Shown piece by piece: positions 1 through 5,998 of a stretch of DNA of 16,918 nucleotides; position 1 is the first letter of the stretch; each line of letters starts with the position of its first letter. Below the pieces are notes generated by a model. That model saw only the letters and a list, made by a program, of their open reading frames with translations, did not search any database and was not told the DNA's origin. The stretch comes from Phycisphaerales bacterium UBA7812 (GTDB taxonomy: Bacteria; Planctomycetota; Phycisphaerae; Phycisphaerales; UBA1924): contig DLBY01000121.1 in the NCBI GenBank assembly GCA_002480345.1, positions 15,631 to 32,548 of the forward strand, in the 5' to 3' direction. The position numbers and the translations under genes are program-made.

Positions 1-554
1 CGTTCCGAGCCTCCGTGCCCGGTGTGGCAGCGCATGCACGACGCTTCCGGGTCGCCGTGCTCCGGGACCGCATCGACGCTCAGCATCTCAGGCGCGTGGC
101 ACTGCGCACACACCGTTCGCGAGTCGCTCTTGAGCAGGTGCTTGTACGCCGATTCGTGGGGCACATGGCACACCAGGCAGGCGCCGACCGCGACCGGGCC
201 GTGCATGTAGCGGTGCTCGTCGGGCACCTCCGCGTGGCAATCGAGGCACACCCCGACATCGATCCCGCGCATCGTGAAGCCCTGCCCGTGACAGGTCGCG
301 CACTCGCCCTCCAGGTAGGGCGTGTGCGCCGAATAGGTGGCGCTCGCGCGGATCGTCGCGGGATCCCCCGACGCCGCGAGGATCGGCAGCGCGTTCGGGT
401 TGGGCACCCCGTCGAAAAAGAAGCTCAGCAACTCGTAGTTGCGCTCCACCGAGCAGCCCGTCCACCAGAACGCGCCGCCGAGCACCGGCACGCAGAGCAG
501 TTCGAACCGAATCCGGCTGAACAGGTTCGTGTGCTCCCGCCGCCGGTCGGTCAA
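1..554 (-). CDS. multiheme cytochrome c (doubled CXXCH type), 3' part off the left edge
   Basis: This is a covalent-heme electron carrier acting outside the cytoplasm. Reading from a TTG at 554, 184 complete codons are visible before the edge and contain five CXXCH heme sites: CATCH (residues 85-89), CLDCH (103-107), CLVCH (126-130), CAQCH (149-153) and CMRCH (173-177). Spacing of about 18-24 residues fits cytochromes of the c3/doubled-CXXCH kind. A hydrophobic segment (about 19-33) ends in TGCS, so the protein may be a lipoprotein, although the -3 residue is Trp instead of the usual Leu/Val. A conserved-looking patch, ERNYELLSFFFDGVP, lies at 37-51. The start is supported by GGAGG seven bases upstream and by the TTGA overlap with the stop of the NHL lipoprotein gene, which implies translational coupling. 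No ATG-initiated frame encodes this protein, so an ATG-only gene search would miss it. The heme total is unknown because the gene is cut. Confidence 0.9.
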   Translation of the reverse strand, partial: MTDRRREHTNLFSRIRFELLCVPVLGGAFWWTGCSVERNYELLSFFFDGVPNPNALPILAASGDPATIRASATYSAHTPYLEGECATCHGQGFTMRGIDVGVCLDCHAEVPDEHRYMHGPVAVGACLVCHVPHESAYKHLLKSDSRTVCAQCHAPEMLSVDAVPEHGDPEASCMRCHTGHGGSE

Positions 555-1792
555 CGATTGTCCTCCGAGTCTGCCGCGCCTTGGTTCCCGGGTTCCTGCT
601 GCCCCTCCTCAACCGATTGCAGCACCGTCAACTGCTCGTTGCGCCCCACGCCCGCGGCCGCCCCCGAGGTGCTGTGCAGCTGCGCGACGGTCCATCCGTC
701 CTGCCGCTTGCCCAGCGCGTAGACCGAGACCTTCTGGGGTCCGAACTGGTTGGTCACCGCGATCACACGCTCGGGCTCGAACCCGGGGTGGAAGAGGTCG
801 CGGTACGCGTCGAGGCCCTCGCTCGTCACACTGATGCCGACCGGGAGGTTCATCGCGCCGGGGTAGGTGCCCGCGGAGCCGAACGACATCAGCAGCGCGA
901 ACTCGTCGTTGAACATCTGCACATTCTGGAAGGCCGCATCGACGACATAGATGATGCCCTCCTCGTCGACCGCGAGCTGCTTGGGACGGGCGAACGAACC
1001 CGCGTAGTCGCCCAGTTCGCCGAACGCGGTGAGATAGTCCCCCTCGGGGGTGAACTTCTGCACGCGTGCCTGCATCATGTCGGAGACATACACGAACCCG
1101 TCGCGGTCCGTGTCCACCCCGATCGGGACGCGGAACTGCCCGGGCTCGCCGCCCGCCGAGCCGAACTCCTTGATGACCGACCCCGATTGCCGGTCCATGA
1201 TCAGGACCCGCTGGGACTCGAGATCGCAGACATACAGCCGGTCGCCGTGCACCGCGAGGCTGACGGGCTTCCAGCCCTCGACCGCGAAGGTGTTCACCCG
1301 GCGCTCGTCGGCGCCGTAGACAAGAATGGCGCGACGCTCGTTGTCCGCGACATAGATCATCCCGTCCGGCGCCACGGACACATCCACCGGGTGCGCGAGG
1401 CGGTTCGTCCCCTGCGTCCCGATCAGGCGAACCTGCTTCTTGCGGATGTCCAGCACCGTCAGCGCCGGGCGACGGATGTCGCAGACATACACCTTGCCGT
1501 TGGTGACCTCCACGCCGTACGGCTTCTCGATCGCGGAGACATCCTCGCTCTCTTCGCCGAAGATCAAATTCTCGAACCCGCTCTGGTTCCGACCACTCAG
1601 GTCGAACCCGGATCGGTAGGTCTTCACGAACTGCACGCGCGGCTCCGCGGGCGAGAGCGGCCAGAAGGTGTACTGGCCCTTCGCCTCGTTGCGAGGCCCA
1701 GCCTGCGTCGGCGCCGAGCAACCGGTCAGCGAGCCGACCGCGAGGAGAGTGGAACACGCCGCCAGGGCACCGAAAAGGAGGGACTTCTTCAT
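551..1792 (-). CDS. NHL-repeat beta-propeller lipoprotein
   Basis: This 413-aa protein is exported and probably lipid-anchored. The N-terminus from M1 is a basic start (MKK), a hydrophobic stretch and a lipobox, L22-T23-G24-C25. About six NHL-type blades follow, with the recurring pattern 'P-x-G/D-h-x-V...G-x-h-Y-V-x-D' seen near KPYGVEV/VYVCD, HPVDVSV/IYVAD, KPVSLAV/LYVCD, VPIGVDT/VYVSD, RPKQLAV/IYVVD and LPVGISV/VIAVTN, which suggests a closed six-bladed propeller. The C-terminal 50 residues are polar and probably disordered. An in-frame ATG 15 codons upstream exists, but the one used here has GGAG seven bases before it and begins a proper signal peptide. The gene is followed with a four-base overlap by a multiheme cytochrome, so the propeller may be a docking or scaffold partner for that cytochrome; this role is inferred. 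NHL propellers bind proteins, RNA or ligands and rarely have enzymatic residues that can be recognised by eye. Confidence 0.9.
   Translation of the reverse strand: MKKSLLFGALAACSTLLAVGSLTGCSAPTQAGPRNEAKGQYTFWPLSPAEPRVQFVKTYRSGFDLSGRNQSGFENLIFGEESEDVSAIEKPYGVEVTNGKVYVCDIRRPALTVLDIRKKQVRLIGTQGTNRLAHPVDVSVAPDGMIYVADNERRAILVYGADERRVNTFAVEGWKPVSLAVHGDRLYVCDLESQRVLIMDRQSGSVIKEFGSAGGEPGQFRVPIGVDTDRDGFVYVSDMMQARVQKFTPEGDYLTAFGELGDYAGSFARPKQLAVDEEGIIYVVDAAFQNVQMFNDEFALLMSFGSAGTYPGAMNLPVGISVTSEGLDAYRDLFHPGFEPERVIAVTNQFGPQKVSVYALGKRQDGWTVAQLHSTSGAAAGVGRNEQLTVLQSVEEGQQEPGNQGAADSEDNR
555..566 (-). promoter_or_regulatory. ribosome binding site deciding the TTG start of the edge cytochrome
   Basis: On the minus strand GGAGG (plus positions 562-566) sits seven bases before the TTG at 554-552, inside the last codons of the upstream NHL gene. 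It is the main reason for choosing a TTG start. Confidence 0.75.
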
Positions 1793-1835
1793 CCTCTGAC
1801 TCCGTTTACAGCAGTCCAAGAGCAGGAACCGACCC

Positions 1836-1864
1836 ATTATAGGATATCAGCATCCGAAAGTCTC
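1836..1864 (-). promoter_or_regulatory. sigma-70-like promoter of the NHL-cytochrome operon
   Basis: Minus strand: a perfect -10 TATAAT (plus 1836-1841), a 17-base spacer, and GAGACT (1859-1864) as a weak -35 that keeps the GAC core. The expected start near 1829 leaves a leader of about 37 bases before the ATG at 1792. The surroundings are AT-rich compared with the window. Confidence 0.6.
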
Positions 1865-1987
1865 TTGTATCGGTTTGTCGCTCGGGGTCTTCTTCCCCGA
1901 TTGGTCCGTTTCCGCATCATCGGTCAGGTGCCGCCTCGCGGATCGAAGGCGGATCGGTCCGCCGAACCGCCTTGAGGGCACAAAGAA

Positions 1988-2029
1988 GCCGCCCGGCCGA
2001 GATGAGAAACCTCATCCGGGCCGGGCGGC
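1988..2029 (-). terminator. stem-loop terminator after the tetraheme cytochrome gene
   Basis: Positions 1988-1998 pair with 2019-2029 (11 bp, GC-rich). Inside, GATGAG (2001-2006) pairs with CTCATC (2011-2016) around an AAAC loop, separated by a 2x2 internal loop. On the minus strand the hairpin begins 27 bases after the stop codon at 2057 and is followed by TTCTTTG, a poor but present U-rich tract. It separates the tetraheme gene from the NHL-cytochrome operon. Confidence 0.65.
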
Positions 2030-2056
2030 CAGAGTCCGTTCAACGCTCACGACTGC

Positions 2057-2665
2057 TTACTTGAGGTGGCAGTCCAGGCAGAGCGCACTCGCGTTGTTGG
2101 AGATCTTCAGCATGCCGTCGATGTTGCCCGCGTTGTGCTCATCGTGGCAGGTGACGCAGGAGATGACCTTGCGGGTCACGCCAGCCTGATCTTCCCAGTC
2201 ATACAGGCGGACCTGCAGGTCCTCCGCGGGACGGAAGGCGTGCGACCACCAGACGGGGGCCGGGTCCGGCGGGTACTGGGCGTCCGAGCCGACCGGGTGA
2301 TCGTTGGTCAGGTCGGTGCCGAGGTTGGCTTGGCCGGAGATGAAGCTCGAGCCGCTCTGTCCGCCGAAGCTGTCCAGCGCCACCGTTCCGTCGTGGCACG
2401 AGAGGCAGAGGCGGCTGCGGATGTCGAAGTCATCGACTGCGGTGCCCGCGCCCGCGTGGAGCGTGTAGTTCGCGACCGTCAGCTCGTGGTTCCACAAGCG
2501 GAGGATGCCCTCCATCGCGAAGTGGGGGGTGTGGCAGGGCTTGCAGATCTCGCCGTCCGACCAAGCCATCGACGAGAAGTCGTGGGCCGAGTTGACGATC
2601 TGCCCGCTCGCCAGCGGGGCGGCGAATCCAGCGAGGATGAGTCCGAGTGTGATCTTGGCGTTCAT
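2057..2665 (-). CDS. tetraheme cytochrome c, secreted
   Basis: This is a 202-aa periplasmic or exported electron-transfer protein. A signal peptide covers residues 1 to about 21 (hydrophobic ITLGLILAGFAAPLASG). Four heme-attachment sites follow: CKPCH (41-45), CLSCH (87-91), CVTCH (170-174) and CLDCH (196-200), the last almost at the C-terminus. Extra histidines (H28, H48, H60, H70, H123, H142, H177) could supply distal heme ligands. The start was placed at the ATG with GAGG seven bases upstream and a clean signal peptide; the open frame extends 48 codons further 5' but has no export-like N-terminus there. The gene stands alone, ends in a hairpin terminator, and is divergent from the hexaheme cytochrome, with which it shares the C-terminal pattern 'SN-x-x-SALCL-x-CH' and an HP[VI]G motif. 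The redox partner is unknown. Confidence 0.93.
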   Translation of the reverse strand: MNAKITLGLILAGFAAPLASGQIVNSAHDFSSMAWSDGEICKPCHTPHFAMEGILRLWNHELTVANYTLHAGAGTAVDDFDIRSRLCLSCHDGTVALDSFGGQSGSSFISGQANLGTDLTNDHPVGSDAQYPPDPAPVWWSHAFRPAEDLQVRLYDWEDQAGVTRKVISCVTCHDEHNAGNIDGMLKISNNASALCLDCHLK

Positions 2666-2971
2666 GGCGTGTCCTCTATCAAGGTGCCGGGGTGAAATGC
2701 TGTTCTCGAAGGGCCCCATGGCGTGCTCCGATTCGTTTCCTGACAAAGTAGGATGCAATAGCCGTGCCAGTGCTCTCGGCACCCCGCCGGATCGCGCAAC
2801 CGCCCCCAATGCGATTCAAAGAACATATCCTGATCCGTAATTCTCATTTCTGAGAATCCGGACCCTCCGCGATTCCCATCCGCAGGACCGGACGCCCTCG
2901 CGAAGGTTTCTTGCCTGCGCTCGAAACTCGGAGCATCGTCCGGTCGATTCGCCCCCGAAGCGGAGGCGAAA
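2666..2971. promoter_or_regulatory. divergent intergenic region between two cytochrome genes
   Basis: This 306-base region must hold the promoters of both divergent cytochrome genes. I see no convincing gene in it. It is locally less GC-rich around 2740-2860. No consensus -35/-10 pair stands out on either strand. The clearest structure is the inverted repeat at 2840-2857. Confidence 0.6.
2840..2857. repeat. perfect inverted repeat ATTCTCA-N4-TGAGAAT, candidate operator
   Basis: Two 7-base arms separated by TTTC lie in the AT-richest part of the divergent cytochrome intergenic region, 115 bases before the hexaheme start. The dyad shape and position suit a dimeric regulator. No regulator is assigned. 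Confidence 0.4.
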
Positions 2972-3826
2972 GTGACACCCAATCAGGCGGCGAACCGATC
3001 AGGCGGCGGATCCACAACCGGCTCCCGGCTCGCGACCTGGGCCTGGGGATTCACGATGTCGGCCCTTCTCGTCGCCGCGGTCGGATTCGGACCCCGCAAC
3101 GCGACCGCCACCCCGGGGATCGGCACCGATCCCGCTGGGCATCCCTCGATATCCATCGGCGCGACCTGGACCGACGCCCGCTGCGGCTCCTGCCACAGCA
3201 TCGATCCCGTTTTTTCGCATCCCACGGACTTCGCGCCCAGCCGTCCGCTCCCGGCGGCCTTCCCGCTCCAGAACGGTCGAATGACCTGCCTGACCTGCCA
3301 CGAGGGCTCGGACGCCCCCTCGCACGCCGAGGCCCGCCGATCGGGCGGCACGCTGCTCCGCTCGTCGCTCGAGGGTCGAGCGTTCTGCGCCGAATGCCAC
3401 ACGGAGGCCGGGTTCTCGTCCGAGAACCCGCACGCCGCCGCGGTCGGCAAGGCCCACCTTCTCTGGCCGGACACCCCGCGTCAGGTGCCGCTGGGCAACG
3501 GGCTCGCCCGTCTCGACGCGGAATCGATGTCGTGCCTGGAGTGCCACGACGGGATGGTCGCGTCGGGAATCGGTGGGCACGCGGCGGGTCGTTCGTTCGC
3601 GAATGACTTCCCCCAGGAGCACCCGATCGGGGTGCTCTATCGCTCGGTGCGCGACCGCCGGGGCATGAACCGCATGACCGATCCGCACGCGCTCGACACG
3701 CGCGTCCGCCTGTTTGAGGGGACTGTCGGCTGCGGCTCGTGCCACAGCGTCTACTCGCCCCTCAAGAACGATCTGGTCATGAGCAACCGGGGCAGCGCGC
3801 TCTGCCTGAGCTGCCACGACGGGTAA
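2972..3826 (+). CDS. hexaheme cytochrome c, exported
   Basis: This is a 284-aa protein with a long N-terminal export or anchor segment (basic and polar 1-19, hydrophobic about 20-40) and six CXXCH sites: CGSCH (71-75), CLTCH (106-110), CAECH (139-143), CLECH (188-192), CGSCH (254-258) and CLSCH (278-282), the last just two residues from the end. The GTG start at 2972 is chosen because GGAGG lies five bases upstream; an internal ATG (residue 29) would cut the hydrophobic segment. The C-terminal third (HPIG, RLFEGTVGCGSCH, SNRGSALCLSCH) parallels the tetraheme protein encoded divergently, so the two are probably paralogues with different heme numbers. Downstream, on the same strand, are a membrane-anchored exported protein and a CcmC-type protein. 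The electron-transfer role is well supported; the substrate is not known. Confidence 0.92.
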   Translation: MTPNQAANRSGGGSTTGSRLATWAWGFTMSALLVAAVGFGPRNATATPGIGTDPAGHPSISIGATWTDARCGSCHSIDPVFSHPTDFAPSRPLPAAFPLQNGRMTCLTCHEGSDAPSHAEARRSGGTLLRSSLEGRAFCAECHTEAGFSSENPHAAAVGKAHLLWPDTPRQVPLGNGLARLDAESMSCLECHDGMVASGIGGHAAGRSFANDFPQEHPIGVLYRSVRDRRGMNRMTDPHALDTRVRLFEGTVGCGSCHSVYSPLKNDLVMSNRGSALCLSCHDG

Positions 3827-3964
3827 TCTCCGGCGTCCCGGTCGACTTCTTTCCTAAAAATGATAAACTTCACCGGAATACGGCGCGGTGCCTGCTGGCA
3901 TCTCCGTTGCAGCGTTCTTCGCAGGATGCCGGAGACGACTCGCGCGCCCCTTGGAGACCTCTCG

Positions 3965-5017
3965 ATGAAACGGGCACTTACCGCTTTCTGTGTTCTGCTG
4001 GTCGGTGTCGTGCACGCCGGGACGATGCCCGGAACGGGCGGGCCCGCACGGGTCGATCCGGGCTCGGCTGTCGGGAATCTGGCGATCCGCGCCGTCCCGG
4101 GCTCCGCGGGCGTCGATTCGATCTCGGGCAACACCGTCGAGGTGCATTTCTTCCACAACAACCAGCCGCTCCACAAGGTCACCGGCACGCTCAACGAGAT
4201 GGGCCTGATGGTCGTCAACGATGTGCCGGTCGGGTTCGGCGTCCGCCCGCTCGTCCGCATCGAGCATGACGGGGTGACCTACCAGGAAGCGGGGCCCGTC
4301 ATGGACGCGTCGAATCCCGATGCGTCGATCGAGGTGACCGTGTTCGAGACGACGCCCGTTGCGCCCGCGTGGCGCGTCGTGTCGAGACAGGTGATCGTGA
4401 CCCCCGCCGACGACAGGCTGCTTGTCTCAGAGTCCGTCTTCGTTGAGAACCCCAACGACCGCACATGGCTCGGCAGCGACGAGGCCTCCAACGGCAAACT
4501 CACGACCATCGAACTCACCCTGCCCGAGCGGACCGAGAACATCACCCTGCACGCGGGGTTCCACGGCTGGTGCTGCACGACCTTCGAGTCGGGCACGCTG
4601 GGTGTGCAGATGCCCCTGATGCCCGGGCGGTACAACTACCAGTTCACCTACGAGGTGCTCTCCGAGGATGGCACCGGGACGCTCTCTGTCGGCGCCCCTG
4701 CGGAGACAACGGAGCTCGCGATGATCGTCCCGGAGTCCGGGATCACCGCCCAGGCGAACGGGCTGGAAGCCGGCAGCGTGCAGATGACCGAGCAGGGCCC
4801 GCTCCGTCTGTACACCGGGCGCGAGGTCGCCGCGGGGGTGCGGCCCTCGATCACCCTCACGGGCCTGCCGACCGCGCCGTCGCCTGCGGCTCGGGTCGAC
4901 GAGCCCGCTCCCGCACCGGCTCCGAATGACGGGCCGGGCTCGACGGTCCTGATCTTCCTCGTGGGCGTCGTCGTTGTTGGAATCGCCGCGGTCCTGATCT
5001 TGAGGCGGAGCGCATGA
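3965..5017 (+). CDS. exported beta-rich protein with C-terminal membrane anchor, of unknown function
   Basis: This 350-aa protein has a signal peptide (residues 1-18, ending VVHAG), an extracytoplasmic body of alternating hydrophobic/polar strands (about 35-300), a Pro/Ala-rich linker (302-325), one transmembrane helix (about 327-346) and a short basic tail, RRSA. It should therefore sit in the membrane with the body outside the cytoplasm. Residues about 57-130 resemble transthyretin/carboxypeptidase-regulatory-like beta sandwiches, a weak impression. A notable motif is H200-G-W-C203-C204, a vicinal cysteine pair. The ATG at 3965 is preceded by GGAG at eight bases; the open frame starts 35 codons earlier without an export signal. 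Its stop overlaps the CcmC-type start as ATGA, so the two are co-translated, which hints at a role in heme delivery, cytochrome maturation or electron transfer. No named family is assigned. Confidence 0.87.
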   Translation: MKRALTAFCVLLVGVVHAGTMPGTGGPARVDPGSAVGNLAIRAVPGSAGVDSISGNTVEVHFFHNNQPLHKVTGTLNEMGLMVVNDVPVGFGVRPLVRIEHDGVTYQEAGPVMDASNPDASIEVTVFETTPVAPAWRVVSRQVIVTPADDRLLVSESVFVENPNDRTWLGSDEASNGKLTTIELTLPERTENITLHAGFHGWCCTTFESGTLGVQMPLMPGRYNYQFTYEVLSEDGTGTLSVGAPAETTELAMIVPESGITAQANGLEAGSVQMTEQGPLRLYTGREVAAGVRPSITLTGLPTAPSPAARVDEPAPAPAPNDGPGSTVLIFLVGVVVVGIAAVLILRRSA

Positions 5018-5778
5018 CCTCCACCGGGGCACCATCGGGCGCGACCGCGAGCCGCCTCCGGATCGGTTGGCCGCTTGCCGCGCTGTGGTGCACCGCCGCG
5101 TTTCTCATCTCCGGTGCGATCGGGATGGCGTTCTGGTACGCGCCGATCGATCCGGTCCAGGGTCCGATCCAGAAGATCTTCTATCTCCACCTCGGCGCCG
5201 CGATCAGCACGCTGATCGGCGCGGGCGGCGTGTTCGCCGGCAGTGTTGTCTATCTGTGGCAGCGCGATCCGAGATGGGATCGCCTTGCCGACGCGTCCGC
5301 CCGCATGGCGGTGCTCCTGCTGCTCGTGGTGCTGATCACCGGGTCGATCTGGGCGAAGCGCGTCTGGGGAATCTGGTGGGAGTGGAGCCCGCCCCTGACC
5401 TTCAGCCTCGTGCTCTGGTTGCTCTATCTGGGATATCTGCTCGTCCGATCGCGGCTCACGGATCCGCAACGCCGTGCGGCGGTCGGCGCGAGCATCGGGC
5501 TCCTCGCCTCGCTCGATGTGCCCCTCGTCTATCTGTCTGTCCGGTTCCTCCCGCACTCGAGCTTGTCGCGCGGAGAGCCCGCGCCCGAGTCGGCGCACAC
5601 CATGGCGGTCTGGATCGTCGCGGTCGCGGTCTTGACGGTCTGCGTGATCTGGACCCGAACGCGCAAGGGAGCCTCGGTGAACGAGCCGCGCCAACCGACC
5701 CTCGGAACACCCCATGACCGCGAGCGGCGGGGAGGGCCCGCGGCGCCGCTCCGCGCGGCCGGGCATCACCGACTCTGA
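5014..5778 (+). CDS. ccmC: CcmC/CcsA-type heme-handling membrane protein
   Basis: This 254-aa protein has six predicted membrane helices (about 22-44, 54-82, 98-113, 128-145, 157-176 and 198-214). CcmC presents heme outside the membrane for c-type cytochrome assembly (System I), loading the chaperone CcmE. Family hallmarks seen are H59 in IFYLHLGAA, the Trp-rich external segment W118-G-I-W-W-E-W124-S-P-P-L-T, and H181 in the next external loop (RFLPHSS), matching the two heme-ligand histidines that flank the WWD motif. The segment is unusual: the aspartate of the usual WWxWDxRLT is Ser125 and the arginine is Pro127. About 40 polar residues follow the last helix. Translation is coupled to the anchored protein upstream (ATGA overlap). 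No ccmA, B, E, F or H gene is visible here, so membership of a complete Ccm pathway is not shown. A CcsA-like relative is the alternative. Confidence 0.82.
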   Translation: MTSTGAPSGATASRLRIGWPLAALWCTAAFLISGAIGMAFWYAPIDPVQGPIQKIFYLHLGAAISTLIGAGGVFAGSVVYLWQRDPRWDRLADASARMAVLLLLVVLITGSIWAKRVWGIWWEWSPPLTFSLVLWLLYLGYLLVRSRLTDPQRRAAVGASIGLLASLDVPLVYLSVRFLPHSSLSRGEPAPESAHTMAVWIVAVAVLTVCVIWTRTRKGASVNEPRQPTLGTPHDRERRGGPAAPLRAAGHHRL

Positions 5779-5797
5779 ACCGCGCCCCCGATCACCC

Positions 5798-5839
5798 CAG
5801 GTGGCCCACCCAACCGGACAGGTGACGCACCCAACCGGA
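5798..5839. repeat. 21-base tandem duplication, two copies
   Basis: Two adjacent 21-base units (5798-5818 and 5819-5839) differ at two positions. Both begin CAGGTG and end CACCCAACCGGA. They lie 20 bases after the ccmC stop and upstream of the LysR-type regulator gene. The repeats could be a regulator site or a simple slippage duplication. Confidence 0.7.
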
Positions 5840-5961
5840 TGTGCATGATGCCACAGGCGGCGGTTTGTGCTGACCCGGCTGAAACGACGGCTTTCCGTGT
5901 CCGGAACGGGCCCGAAAGGGGCGGTGCCGCGTCTTGCCCGGGCATCCGCGTCGAATTGTTA

Positions 5962-5990
5962 TTTACTGGGCCCAGATCTTGAAATATAGA
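5962..5990 (+). promoter_or_regulatory. probable promoter of the nhaR-type gene
   Basis: TTTACT (5962-5967, 4/6 match to the -35 box), exactly 17 bases, then TATAGA (5985-5990, 4/6 match to the -10 box). The expected transcript start at about 5997 falls only a base or two before the ATG at 5999. The spacer contains the palindrome CTGGGCCCAG (5966-5975), and TGGGCCCA recurs at 6007-6014 over the second possible start codon. Confidence 0.5.
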
Positions 5991-5998
5991 CAGAGGCG

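Noticed and set aside
581..1975. Long plus-strand open frame (464 codons) opposite the NHL lipoprotein gene
   Set aside because: High-GC antisense shadow: its product is Arg/His/Val-rich without motifs, whereas the minus strand gives a lipobox and clear NHL repeats.
5714..5851. ATG-started 45-codon frame after ccmC, considered as a ccmD-like gene
   Set aside because: The product has no membrane helix, is Arg/Pro-rich, and runs through the 21-base tandem repeat; ccmD products are short single-helix proteins.
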